Of a stretch of 64,000 nt of DNA, positions 49,820 through 58,384 are shown piece by piece. This DNA comes from Altererythrobacter sp. TH136 (GTDB lineage: Bacteria > Pseudomonadota > Alphaproteobacteria > Sphingomonadales > Sphingomonadaceae), in NCBI RefSeq assembly GCF_007065885.1, contig NZ_CP041409.1:1597501-1661500 (forward strand). The letters run 5' to 3'. Every line of letters begins with the position of its first letter. Positions within the stretch are counted from its first letter, which is position 1. The notes under the pieces were generated by a model. The model was given only the letters and a program-made list of their open reading frames with translations, ran no database searches and was not told where the DNA came from. The position numbers and the translations under genes were made by a program.

Positions 49820-50665
49820 TTATCGCGCGGTGATCGTCAGATCGACGCGACGCGACCCCTGATCCGCCCCGGCCGTGTTGCCCTCGCCCGCACTGCGCGC
49901 AGTCAGCGCAGCGGCGGGCACGCCGTTTTCGACCAGCGCGGCCATCACCGCGTTGGCGCGGTCAGCGGCGAGCTGGGCATTGGCCGCGGCGTTGCCTTGC
50001 GCGTCGGCGAGACCGACGATCTCGGCCTTCATCGTCGGCTGCCTGGCCAGTACCGCCGCGAACGAGGCGAGTTCCCGCTGGTCTTCAGGCCGGATCGCCG
50101 CGCTGCCGGTGTCGAAAAACACGTTGTTGAAGCCAAACGTGCGCGGCGTCGCCTCGTTGCCGGCCAGATAGGCCTCGACATCGCGGGTCAGGATCGCACC
50201 GTCCTCGTCAACCGGGCCAGCGCCGGCAGTCGTGGTCCCGGCGGTGGTGGCCGCCGATTGGTCCAGCTTCGCCCGGGCCTCGTCATCATCGCCGCAACCG
50301 CGCAGCGCCAGGATCAGACCCAGCAGGATCAACCCGCCGATGACCCACGGCAACCAGCCCATGCCCTTGCGGTCGTCGTCGCGATGCGCATCAGGGTGAT
50401 GGGCAGCGCCCCCGGTGGCCGCGCCTGCGGCGGCAGCGCCGGCCGCGGGCACCCAGCCCGCGCGTGCCGCTGTCCCGGTGACGTTGAGATGGACGTGTTG
50501 GTCTACCCGTTCCACCTGATCGAGCGCTACGAAATGATGGTTGCCGTCCGCGGAACCGCTGCGTTGCAGCTTGATGCTGTCGCTCTCGATCCCGTCGACG
50601 GTGCCGATCAGCGCGCCGTCCGATCCGAGAACCTGCATACCGTGTGTGATGTCGTCCCTGGTCAT
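49820..50665 (-). CDS. DUF2171 plus OmpA-domain fusion protein
   Basis: 281 residues. Residues 1-65 match the small DUF2171 domain (M-Q-V-L-G-S-D-G-A-L-I-G-T-V-D), usually a stand-alone PRC-barrel-like protein. A linker precedes a single TM helix (about 100-120: L-P-W-V-I-G-G-L-I-L-L-G). Residues 170-281 are an OmpA-type peptidoglycan-binding domain (V-F-F-D-T-G-S-A-A-I...G-L-A-D-A-Q-G...A-D-R-A-N-A-V...S-R-R-V-D). There is no signal peptide, so the DUF2171 part should be cytosolic and the OmpA part periplasmic. Confidence 0.85.
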   Translation of the reverse strand: MTRDDITHGMQVLGSDGALIGTVDGIESDSIKLQRSGSADGNHHFVALDQVERVDQHVHLNVTGTAARAGWVPAAGAAAAGAATGGAAHHPDAHRDDDRKGMGWLPWVIGGLILLGLILALRGCGDDDEARAKLDQSAATTAGTTTAGAGPVDEDGAILTRDVEAYLAGNEATPRTFGFNNVFFDTGSAAIRPEDQRELASFAAVLARQPTMKAEIVGLADAQGNAAANAQLAADRANAVMAALVENGVPAAALTARSAGEGNTAGADQGSRRVDLTITAR

Positions 50666-50781
50666 AGCGTTGAAAGCCTTGCTGTTTCTCCCGCCGTCGA
50701 AACGATGCCCGCAGCACGGCGTTCCGCGCGCGCGCTTCCCCTGCTTGCCCCCGCGGGACCGCGGGCGATAGGATGGCGGCC

Positions 50782-51027
50782 ATGCCCCAGTTCTATCACC
50801 CGCCGGTCAAGCGCTCGGTCGAGATCGCCGGCCATCGCACCTCGATCAGTCTGGAGCCGCTGTTCTGGGACATGCTGCGGGAGGCGGCGGCGCGAGAGGG
50901 CATGCCCGTGAACGGACTGGTCGGCCGGATCGACGAGGAACGGATCGCCTCCCCCACGCCGTGCGGCCTGGCGGGCGCGATCCGGCTGTGGCTGGTGGCG
51001 CACGGCCGGACAGAGGGCGAGGGATAG
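50782..51027 (+). CDS. Ribbon-helix-helix domain protein
   Basis: An 81-residue protein starting M-P-Q-F-Y-H-P-P-V-K-R-S-V, then I-A-G-H-R-T-S-I-S-L-E-P-L-F-W, the strand and first helix of the RHH_4 DNA-binding family common in alphaproteobacteria. ATG 50782 has AGGA eight bases upstream, which decides it over an ATG at 50773. It diverges from the OmpA-like gene. Its DNA target is unknown; the divergent neighbour is a candidate. Confidence 0.8.
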   Translation: MPQFYHPPVKRSVEIAGHRTSISLEPLFWDMLREAAAREGMPVNGLVGRIDEERIASPTPCGLAGAIRLWLVAHGRTEGEG

Positions 51028-51061
51028 GAAAACGGGCGGCACCCGCGAAGGGTCCGCCCGT
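51026..51061 (-). terminator. Rho-independent terminator for the 51101-51346 gene
   Basis: Arms 51032-51044 and 51050-51061 pair over 12 positions with one bulged C. On the minus strand the hairpin is followed by TTTTCC. It lies just past the convergent ribbon-helix-helix gene stop too. Confidence 0.65.
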
Positions 51062-51100
51062 CTCACGCCCCGTCAGAGGCGATCCAGTCCCGTTGCTCCT

Positions 51101-51346
51101 TTAATAGGTCGCCGGGGGATCGCTGGCGGGGAAGCTTTCGTCGCTCGCCTGGTCGGTCTTGCTCCAGTCGCGGTCGTTGTCGTCGCGCATCGCATCCGGG
51201 CCGGCATCGCGCACGGCCTGATGTCCCTTGTCAGGCTGGCCGCCAGCAAAGGCCGGCGCACCTTCGCGCGCAGCGAAGTTCTTTTCGTAATACTTGTAAC
51301 CGACGTAGCCGAGCGTACCGAGCGCGGCGAGTTTGAGCAGTGCCAT
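51101..51346 (-). CDS. Small single-TM protein with a DESFPASDPP-type tail
   Basis: An 81-residue protein. A short hydrophobic N-terminus (M-A-L-L-K-L-A-A-L-G-T-L-G-Y-V-G-Y-K-Y-Y) is a probable membrane anchor; the middle is polar. The last 12 residues carry D-E-S-F-P-A-S-D-P-P, a short motif that recurs at the end of many small sphingomonad and other alphaproteobacterial proteins of unknown role. ATG 51346 precedes the hydrophobic stretch directly. It lies between murA (upstream, same strand) and the RHH gene. Confidence 0.75.
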   Translation of the reverse strand: MALLKLAALGTLGYVGYKYYEKNFAAREGAPAFAGGQPDKGHQAVRDAGPDAMRDDNDRDWSKTDQASDESFPASDPPATY

Positions 51347-51411
51347 GATGTGAGAACTCCTTTGCCTGCTCAACGCAGGGGAAGGCCGTCCGTATCCCGG
51401 CAAAGCGAACG

Positions 51412-52695
51412 TTATTCGTCGCCCACCCGTTCCACCTGGGCGCCAACCAGCGCGAGCTTCTCTTCCAGGCGCTCATAACCGCGATCGAGGTGGTACAGCC
51501 GGCGCACTTCGGTGCGGCCTTCGGCGGCCAGTCCGGCGATCACCAGGCTCATCGATGCGCGCAGGTCCGTGGCCATCACCTCGGCTCCGGTCAGCTTGGG
51601 AACGCCGTGAACGATCGCGGTCCGTCCCGAGGTCTCGATGTTGGCACCCATGCGATTGAGCTCTGGCACGTGCATGTAGCGGTTTTCGAAGATCGTCTCG
51701 TGCAGCACGCTGGTGCCGTTCGCCACGGTCAGCAGTGCCATCAACTGGGCCTGCATGTCGGTGGCGAGCCCGGGATAGGGCGCGGTCGACAGGTTCACCG
51801 CGTTGAGCGGGCCGTCCGCGGTGACACGGATGCCCTTCTTCTCGGCCTCCACCTGCACCCCGATGTTACGCAGCGCGTGGATCGTCGCCGACATCTCGTG
51901 CGCGTTCGCCCCTTCGAGCAACACGTCGCCCCCGGTGATCGCAGCCGCGCAGGCATAGGATCCCGCCTCGATCCGGTCCGCCATCACCCGGTAGGTCGCA
52001 CCGTGCAGACGCTTGGCCCCGTGGATCGTAAGGTCGGAGGTGCCGATCCCTTCGATTTCCGCGCCCATCGCGACCAGCAGGTTGCACAGGTCGACGATCT
52101 CGGGTTCGCGCGCGGCGTTGAACAGGCGGCAGGTCCCATTGGCGAGCACCGCTGCCATCAGCGCGTTCTCCGTCGCGCCGACCGACACGACCGGGAAGTC
52201 ATAGTCCCCGCCCGGCAATCCGCCATCGGGTGCGTGCGCCGCGACATACCCTTGGGCGATCTCGATCACCGCGCCGAATGCGGCCAGCGCCTTAAGGTGC
52301 AGATCGATGGGGCGGTTGCCGATCGCGCAGCCGCCGGGCAGCGATACCTTGGCCTGGCCCATCCGCGCCAGCATCGGGCCGAGCACCAGGATCGAGGCGC
52401 GCATCTTGCGCACCAGATCGTACGGCGCGACGGTGCCGGTGATGCGGGTCGCCTCAAGCGTCATCACCCGCCCGAAATCTTCCGGCCGGCTGCCCTGGAT
52501 CGCGGTGGTGACGCCGAACTGGTTCATCAGGTGCTGGAACCCGTCGATGTCGGCCAGCCGGGGCAGGTTGCGCAGCGTCACCGGCTCGTCGGTCAGCAGC
52601 GCGCACGGGATGAGCGTCAGCGCCGCGTTCTTGGCGCCCGAAATCGGGATGGAGCCGGACAGGCGCTTGCCGCCCTCGACGATGATTTTGTCCAT
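51412..52695 (-). CDS. murA: UDP-N-acetylglucosamine 1-carboxyvinyltransferase
   Basis: The first committed step of peptidoglycan synthesis, adding enolpyruvate to UDP-GlcNAc in the cytosol; fosfomycin target. 427 residues. The catalytic cysteine is C123 in G-G-C-A-I-G-N-R-P, so fosfomycin sensitivity is expected. Other conserved parts are the start I[19 protein letters not shown] and the EPSP-synthase-like repeats. Divergent from galU across 80 bases. Confidence 0.97.
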   Translation of the reverse strand: MDKIIVEGGKRLSGSIPISGAKNAALTLIPCALLTDEPVTLRNLPRLADIDGFQHLMNQFGVTTAIQGSRPEDFGRVMTLEATRITGTVAPYDLVRKMRASILVLGPMLARMGQAKVSLPGGCAIGNRPIDLHLKALAAFGAVIEIAQGYVAAHAPDGGLPGGDYDFPVVSVGATENALMAAVLANGTCRLFNAAREPEIVDLCNLLVAMGAEIEGIGTSDLTIHGAKRLHGATYRVMADRIEAGSYACAAAITGGDVLLEGANAHEMSATIHALRNIGVQVEAEKKGIRVTADGPLNAVNLSTAPYPGLATDMQAQLMALLTVANGTSVLHETIFENRYMHVPELNRMGANIETSGRTAIVHGVPKLTGAEVMATDLRASMSLVIAGLAAEGRTEVRRLYHLDRGYERLEEKLALVGAQVERVGDE

Positions 52696-52775
52696 TTACG
52701 CGCACTAGCGGGAATCGTCCGCGTCGCAAGCGCCGCCGGTTGCGCCGGCTTGGCGCGGTGCTAAGCCCCGAAGCC

Positions 52776-53660
52776 ATGACGTCGCGCAAACCCATCAGAA
52801 AAGCCGTTTTTCCGGTCGCCGGGCTCGGCACCCGGTTCCTGCCCGCGACCAAGGCCATCCCTAAGGAGATGCTGCCGATCGTCGATCGCCCGCTGATCCA
52901 GTACGCGGTGGACGAGGCGCGGGAAGCGGGGATCGAACAGATGATCTTCGTCACCGGCCGCGGCAAGAGCGCGATCGAGGATCACTTCGACATCGCGTAC
53001 GAGCTTGAGGTCACCATGACCCAGCGGGGCAAGGACCTGTCGGTGCTCGGCCCCACCCGGCTGATGCCGGGCAACTGCGCTTACGTCCGCCAGCAGGAGC
53101 CGCTGGGCCTCGGCCATGCGATCTGGTGCGCCCGCGACATCATCGGCGACGAACCGTTCGCGATCCTGCTGCCCGACGAACTGATGCACGGTCGCCCCGG
53201 CTGCCTGGCGCAGATGGTGGAGGCGTACGATCAGGTCGGCGGCAACCTGGTCAGCGTGCTCGAAGTCCCGCGCGAAGACGTCTCCAGCTATGGCGTGATC
53301 GCGCCGGGGGCGGAGGTGTCGGCCTCGCTGACCGAAGTCACCGGTTTGGTCGAGAAGCCGGCCGCGGCCGACGCGCCTTCCAACAAGATCATCTCGGGCC
53401 GCTACATCCTCCAGTCCGAGGTCATGCGCACGCTGGAGGACCAGGAAAAAGGCGCCGGCGGCGAGATCCAGCTCACCGACGCGATGGCCCGGATGATCGG
53501 CACGCAACCCTTCCACGCCGTCACCTTCGCCGGCCGCCGCTTCGACTGCGGCAGCAAGGCTGGCTTCGTGGAAGCGACGCTCGCCCTGGCGCTTGAGCGC
53601 GAAGACCTGGGTGCCGAAGTGCGCGCGATGGCGGAGCGGGAGTTGGGGCGCTCGACCTGA
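52776..53660 (+). CDS. galU: UTP-glucose-1-phosphate uridylyltransferase
   Basis: Makes UDP-glucose for surface polysaccharides; 294 residues. The nucleotide-binding start A-V-F-P-V-A-G-L-G-T-R-F-L-P-A-T-K-A is near residue 9, with the P-K-E-M-L-P-I-V-D and G-L-G-H-A-I segments further on. ATG 52776 fits the family better than a start at 52740. It could supply the exopolysaccharide genes at 26.7-29.5 kb. Confidence 0.95.
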   Translation: MTSRKPIRKAVFPVAGLGTRFLPATKAIPKEMLPIVDRPLIQYAVDEAREAGIEQMIFVTGRGKSAIEDHFDIAYELEVTMTQRGKDLSVLGPTRLMPGNCAYVRQQEPLGLGHAIWCARDIIGDEPFAILLPDELMHGRPGCLAQMVEAYDQVGGNLVSVLEVPREDVSSYGVIAPGAEVSASLTEVTGLVEKPAAADAPSNKIISGRYILQSEVMRTLEDQEKGAGGEIQLTDAMARMIGTQPFHAVTFAGRRFDCGSKAGFVEATLALALEREDLGAEVRAMAERELGRST

Positions 53661-53748
53661 CCTGTTGAGGATCGCAGCCGCCGCAGCGGGCCGCGCTCCC
53701 CTGCCGATCAGGCAGGTTGAACCACTTGTGCGCGAAGCTGTGCGCAGC

Positions 53749-55065
53749 TTACGCCGGCGTCACCCGCAGGGGCAGGGTCTTGAGGCCGCCCACGAAGGTG
53801 GAGCTCGACCGCCGGGCCTCGCCCGCCAGCTCTACCGCGTCCACCCGGTCGAGCAGTTCCTCGAACAGGATGCGCATCTCCAGCCGGGCGAGATGCAGGC
53901 CCAGGCACTGGTGCGCGCCCGCGCCGAACGCGAGGTGGCGATTGGGGCTGCGGGCGGCGTCGAACTTGCGCGGATCGGGGAACTGGGCGGGGTCATGGTT
54001 GGCCGCAACGTAGTTGATCATCAGCCAGTCACCCTTGGCGATGCGTTGCCCACCCACCTCGGTATCCTCGGCCGCGGTGCGCATGAAGTGCTGCACCGGG
54101 CTGGTCCAGCGGATCGCCTCCTCGACGATCCCGCCCAGCAGCGAACGGTCCGCCTTGACCCGCGCCCACTGCTCCGGGTCCTGCGCCAGCGCCAGCATCG
54201 CCCCGGCGGTGGAGGCGCTGGTGGTGTCGTGCCCCGCCGCCGCGACGATGATGTAATAGCCCATCATGTCGCGGTCATTCAGCGGCTCGCCATCGACTTG
54301 GGCGTTGGCGATGGTGCTGGCGACATCGCCCGTTGGATGAGCGCGCTTCTCCGCCGTCAGCTTGGCGAAGTAGGCCTCGAAGTCCTTGACCGCGCCGGCG
54401 ATGATCTGGGTGATCACCTCGGGCGGCAGGTCTTTCATGCCCGACTGGTTGAGATCCTCGTCCTGCCCGCCGAACATCTGCTGGGTCAGCATCAGCATCC
54501 GCTGCTCATCTTCCTCCGGCACGCCCAGGATCTGCATGACGACGTGCAGCGGATAGGGCGCGGCGACCTCCTTGCAGAAATCGACCTGCGGACCTGCGGC
54601 AAGCAAGCGATCGACCGCGGCGCGGGCGATTCCGCGCACCTCATCCTCGATCCCGCGCAGGTTCTTGGGCATGAACCATTCTTGGGTGAGCTTGCGGTAC
54701 TTCATGTGGGTCGGCGCATCGAACGTGACGAGGCTCGCCACCATGTGCTCGCTACCGCCGGAGAACGCCTTGGCGAACTCGATCCCGTCGGTGGTGCTGA
54801 ACACCACCGTGCGCGGGTTGTTGAGGAAGGTCGCGTTGTCCTTCGAGATGCGCATCACGTCATCGTACCGGGTGACGAGCCAGAAGGGCGGGTGGAGCTC
54901 GGCAGGTTCCGGCACGATCCGCGCAACCGGCATCTGTTCGCGCAGCCAGTCGAAGGTGTCGAGCAGGTGGTCCCAGCCTGCGTATGCCTTGGGATCGATC
55001 ACCTCGCGCGCGATCTCGGGCGGAGCGATCGGGGTTGCGGCGGCGGGATCAGCCATGGTGGCCAT
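53749..55065 (-). CDS. Cytochrome P450 (CYP124/125/142-like)
   Basis: A 438-residue soluble bacterial P450. The I-helix motif A-A-A-G-H-D-T-T is near 258, the E-x-x-R of the K helix is in E-E-A-I-R-W, and the heme-binding loop F-G-A-G-A-H-Q-C-L-G has the cysteine at C387. The R-W-T-S-P-V-Q-H-F-M-R-T segment resembles P450s that oxidise the ends of sterol or isoprenoid side chains, though specificity is inference. ATG 55065 has AGGGGG 8-10 bases upstream, inside the tail of the preceding acyl-CoA synthetase, so the two form an operon. No ferredoxin is adjacent. Confidence 0.92.
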   Translation of the reverse strand: MATMADPAAATPIAPPEIAREVIDPKAYAGWDHLLDTFDWLREQMPVARIVPEPAELHPPFWLVTRYDDVMRISKDNATFLNNPRTVVFSTTDGIEFAKAFSGGSEHMVASLVTFDAPTHMKYRKLTQEWFMPKNLRGIEDEVRGIARAAVDRLLAAGPQVDFCKEVAAPYPLHVVMQILGVPEEDEQRMLMLTQQMFGGQDEDLNQSGMKDLPPEVITQIIAGAVKDFEAYFAKLTAEKRAHPTGDVASTIANAQVDGEPLNDRDMMGYYIIVAAAGHDTTSASTAGAMLALAQDPEQWARVKADRSLLGGIVEEAIRWTSPVQHFMRTAAEDTEVGGQRIAKGDWLMINYVAANHDPAQFPDPRKFDAARSPNRHLAFGAGAHQCLGLHLARLEMRILFEELLDRVDAVELAGEARRSSSTFVGGLKTLPLRVTPA

Positions 55066-55067
55066 CG

Positions 55068-56600
55068 TCAGACCCCCTCGCTTGCGCGCTCTCGGTACTC
55101 GTCCTTGAGCTTGCGCTTGTAGAGCTTACCGTTCGCCTCCCGCGGCAATTTGGCGCGGAAGTCGATCTCCCGCGGTAACTTGAGCCGCGCAAGCTTGGTG
55201 CCGAGGTAGTCGAGCAACTCCGCGCGCAGACCCTCCCCCGCCGCGTCCGGGTCCGCCGGCTGGACAACGGCCACTACCCGCTCGCCCATGTCCGGGCACG
55301 GCGCGCCGATCACCGCCGCATCGGTCACCTTGGGATGCGTGATCAGAAGGTTCTCGATCTCCTGCGGGTAGATGTTGACCCCGCCCGAGATGATCATGTT
55401 GGACCGCCGGTCGGTCAGGTAGAGGAAGCCATCCTCGTCCAGCTTGCCGATGTCGCCCAGCGTGGTCCAGCCGTTCGCGTGCGTGGCTTCGGCGGTCTTA
55501 TCGGGATCGTTGTGGTAGACGAACTGGTCCTCGTTCTCGAAGAACACGACGCCCTCCTCACCCACCGGCAGTTCATTGCCGTCGGCATCGCAGATGTGCG
55601 GAATGCCCCGGATCGGCTTGCCCACCGAGCCGGGGTGTTCGAGCCACTGCTGCGATGTCGCGAAGGTCATCCCGTTGCCTTCCGATCCGGCGTAGTATTC
55701 GAGCAGGATCGGACCCCACCAGTCGATCATCTTGGTCTTGACGTCGACCGGACACGGCGCCGCCGCGTGGATTGCCCGCTTGTGCGTCGACAAGTCGTAA
55801 CGGGTGCGAATTTCCTCGGGCAGCTTGAGCATGCGCACGAAGTGGGTCGGCACCCATTGGCTGTCGGTCACTTTGTATGCCTCAATCGCGGCCAGCGCCG
55901 GCTCGGCATCGAATTTCTCCATCACTACTACCGTGCCACCCAAGCTGTGCGCGGTCATCGTCCAGCGGAACGGCGCCGCATGGTAGAGTGGCCCTGGGCT
56001 GAGGTAGACGACGCTCCCGTCAGTCGGCCACCCGAACGCATGCGCGGCGAGCATCAGCAACGGGGAAACGGCGAGGTGATCAGGATCGGGCGGGCTGACT
56101 GGCTTGATCCCCTTTGGCCGGCCCGTAGTGCCGGAGCTGTAGAGCATCGCCAGGCCAAGCTGCTGATCCGCGATCGGCTCTGCCGGCATTGCCGCGAGCA
56201 GCGCGGCAGCATCGGCGTCGGTATCGAACACCAGTTGCTCGACCTGCGGCGCAAGGTCGCGCAATTCGGCAAGCCTGGGCGAGAAATAGGCTGAACTGAT
56301 CAGCATCTTGGCGCCGCTGTCCTGCAGAATGTAGGCAACCTCGTCCGCCGTCAGGTGCGTCGAGATCGGTACCAGAACCGTGCCCGCGCGCTGGTTGCCC
56401 CAGGCGATCTCCAGGTATTCCGGCCGGTTCTCCAGCCACAGTCCCACGGTGTCGCCGGGCCCCACCCCCCGGCTGCGAAACAGCTGCGCCACGCGGTTGG
56501 CGGCGTCTTCCATTTCACGGTAGGTGATCGTCCTGCCGCTGCCCGCCATGATGATCGCGGGGTGGTCAGGACGGTTGGCGGCATGAGTTGTCGGATGCAT
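55068..56600 (-). CDS. Acyl-CoA synthetase (AMP-binding, FadD-like)
   Basis: A 510-residue ANL-superfamily enzyme making acyl-CoA from a carboxylic acid via acyl-AMP. The P-loop-like M-L-Y-S-S-G-T-T-G-R-P-K-G motif is near 170, the Y-Y-A-G-S-E-G (A5) region near 322, and the C-terminal hinge D-R-R-S-N-M-I-I-S-G-G near 405-415 with the catalytic lysine in G-K-L-Y-K-R near 498. It precedes the P450 gene by three bases, suggesting that an oxidised side-chain acid is activated next. Medium/long-chain or sterol-acid ligase; substrate unknown. Confidence 0.93.
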   Translation of the reverse strand: MHPTTHAANRPDHPAIIMAGSGRTITYREMEDAANRVAQLFRSRGVGPGDTVGLWLENRPEYLEIAWGNQRAGTVLVPISTHLTADEVAYILQDSGAKMLISSAYFSPRLAELRDLAPQVEQLVFDTDADAAALLAAMPAEPIADQQLGLAMLYSSGTTGRPKGIKPVSPPDPDHLAVSPLLMLAAHAFGWPTDGSVVYLSPGPLYHAAPFRWTMTAHSLGGTVVVMEKFDAEPALAAIEAYKVTDSQWVPTHFVRMLKLPEEIRTRYDLSTHKRAIHAAAPCPVDVKTKMIDWWGPILLEYYAGSEGNGMTFATSQQWLEHPGSVGKPIRGIPHICDADGNELPVGEEGVVFFENEDQFVYHNDPDKTAEATHANGWTTLGDIGKLDEDGFLYLTDRRSNMIISGGVNIYPQEIENLLITHPKVTDAAVIGAPCPDMGERVVAVVQPADPDAAGEGLRAELLDYLGTKLARLKLPREIDFRAKLPREANGKLYKRKLKDEYRERASEGV

Positions 56601-56644
56601 CGTGTTCTCCCACCCGGGAGATTAGTTTCATAGCGCAACCGGGC

Positions 56645-56681
56645 AAGCGAAAAGGGCGACCGGCTCGTGCCGATCGCCCTT
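56645..56681 (-). terminator. Rho-independent terminator for the M23 peptidase gene
   Basis: AAGGGCGA (56652-56659) pairs with TCGCCCTT (56674-56681), with an extra inner pairing. On the minus strand it is followed by TTTTCGCTT. It ends the 56745-57437 transcript. Confidence 0.75.
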
Positions 56682-56744
56682 ATCCGAGCACTCCTCTCCC
56701 GAGTGTCTCTTGGCCTGTCGAGGCAGGCCGCGAACCTTCCAGAA

Positions 56745-57437
56745 TTACTTGGCAGCGAGGACCGCGGCGCCGCTGGGGCGGGTCTCTGCCATGTAGGGGA
56801 TCGGATTGACCGCCTGGCCAGCTACCCGGACTTCATAGTGCAGGTGCGGCCCGGTCGAGCGGCCAGTGCTGCCGACGTAGCCGATGATGTCGCCCTTGCG
56901 GACATGCTGGCCGGCGGCGACCGCCAAGCGGCTCATGTGCGCATAGCGGGTCTGAAGATTGCTGCCGTGGTCGATCGCGACGTACAGGCCGTAGCTGGAG
57001 AACCAGTCGGCGCGCCCGATCTTCCCGTCGGCGGTCGCATAGACCGGGGTGCCGGTCGGGGCGGCAAGGTCGATGCCCTTATGAGCGTGCATTCCGCCCA
57101 GCACCGGATGCGTGCGCATGCCATAGCTGCTGGTGGTCGCCGCGGCAGCAAGAGGAGCGCGCGACGGGATCGACACGCCCATGGTCGGGGCGATCGGGGT
57201 CGATACGGTGCTGGTGGTGGGACCGCCGTTATCGAGTGCCTGCCAGCTGGAGAACAACTGCTTGAACTGCTCGTCGGAACCCGACACGCCCGAAGCGCGG
57301 ACATCGCGCACCGAAGCGGCGATATCCGCCGAGGCGGCACTGGAATTTGCGAAAGCAGGCGTCGCGCCCATCGAGAACAGTGCGCCGAATGCGGCAAGTG
57401 CGGCAACGACACGGCGCTGGAGAAGGCTTGCGACCAA
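56745..57437 (-). CDS. M23-family peptidoglycan endopeptidase (TTG start)
   Basis: A secreted LytM-type zinc endopeptidase. The zinc motif H-x3-D as H-A-H-K-G-I-D and the H-L-H-Y-E motif near the end are intact, so it should be active on cell-wall cross-links. TTG 57437 is proposed as the start: AAAAGGA lies eight bases upstream and the protein then begins with a classic signal peptide ending T-P-A-F-A (230 residues). The ATG at 57488 has no clear ribosome site and adds 17 basic residues. A terminator follows. Confidence 0.85.
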   Translation of the reverse strand: MVASLLQRRVVAALAAFGALFSMGATPAFANSSAASADIAASVRDVRASGVSGSDEQFKQLFSSWQALDNGGPTTSTVSTPIAPTMGVSIPSRAPLAAAATTSSYGMRTHPVLGGMHAHKGIDLAAPTGTPVYATADGKIGRADWFSSYGLYVAIDHGSNLQTRYAHMSRLAVAAGQHVRKGDIIGYVGSTGRSTGPHLHYEVRVAGQAVNPIPYMAETRPSGAAVLAAK

Positions 57438-57583
57438 AATACCCGTCCTTTTGCTTCGCGACACCCCCCGGCGCCGCTGCGAACCCATCTGCGAACCGGA
57501 AAAAATCGGCTCGTGGGCAATTTTTCTGAGACTGATCGGAACCCCCCGCCGTCTCGATGATTGTGGGTTAACCGGGCAATTGT

Positions 57584-58384
57584 TTAACAAGCAAGCACGG
57601 CACAGGCACTGAGCGATAAACCGGCTGCAAGACGCGCCGAGTCGTTGAACGGAGGTTTCAGGCCTCCGCGAAAGTGCCTGCGAACCAGCGAAATCCAGTA
57701 GTTTTCAGGCGTCATGTCCTGGATTCGGGCACATTCGTCAAAGTGCTTGGAGCCGATGGCCACGTGACGGATTTCGTCGTCAAGGATGCGCGTGAGGATT
57801 CGAGCACCCGCCATGTCGCCGTGGTTTGTCACCCGTTCGATCGTGGACGGGGTCACGTCGAGGCCTCGCGCTTCCAGCACCATCGGTACCACCGCCAGCC
57901 GCGCCGCCACACTGTGCGCGGTCTGCTCGGCGGCCTGCCACAAACCATCGTGCGCCGGCATGGCGCCGTACGAGCTGTTCATCGTGGCAAGATGCCGTTC
58001 GAGCAGCGCGAAGTGCATCGCCTCGTCGGCCGCAACGCCGAGGAAATCGGACACGAAATCTTGGCCCATCTCCGCCCCGAACCGCCCCGCCATGTCGAGC
58101 GCGAGGTCGATGGCTACGAATTCGATGTGCGCGAGCGCATGCCACAAGGCTAGGCGACCCCGCTCGGATCCGGCTTTGCCGCGTTTCGGCATCCGGTTCG
58201 GCGGCAGCAGTTCCGGGGCGACAGGCCGTGCGGGCCGATCGGGCATCGGCTGATCGAAGGTCAGGCCAAGCCGGCCGAGGCGCCAGTCCCGGGCCACTTT
58301 CCGCGCGGCCATCACCTTGGCTGCAGGATCAGGAGTGAGCAGAGCGGCGCGGATCGCGTCACCGACGGGCGGCAACCGGGTCAC
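57584..58384 (-). CDS. DUF455 family ferritin-like protein (GTG start)
   Basis: 266 residues of mostly helical sequence with carboxylate/histidine positions typical of the diiron ferritin-like DUF455 family: L-A-H-I-E-F-V-A-I-D-L, D-E-A-M-H-F and D-D-E-I-R-H-V-A-I-G. The reaction is unknown; relatives include tRNA-modifying MiaE-like diiron enzymes. Start GTG 58384 overlaps the bcp stop (GTGA), so it belongs to the glnE-bcp unit. Confidence 0.82.
   Translation of the reverse strand: MTRLPPVGDAIRAALLTPDPAAKVMAARKVARDWRLGRLGLTFDQPMPDRPARPVAPELLPPNRMPKRGKAGSERGRLALWHALAHIEFVAIDLALDMAGRFGAEMGQDFVSDFLGVAADEAMHFALLERHLATMNSSYGAMPAHDGLWQAAEQTAHSVAARLAVVPMVLEARGLDVTPSTIERVTNHGDMAGARILTRILDDEIRHVAIGSKHFDECARIQDMTPENYWISLVRRHFRGGLKPPFNDSARLAAGLSLSACAVLAC

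Noticed and set aside
53700-53745. Short hairpins (CCTGCC-GATCA-GGCAGG and AAGCTG-TGCG-CAGCTT) between galU and the P450 gene as terminators.
   Set aside because: Only 6-bp stems with no T-run; too weak to call.
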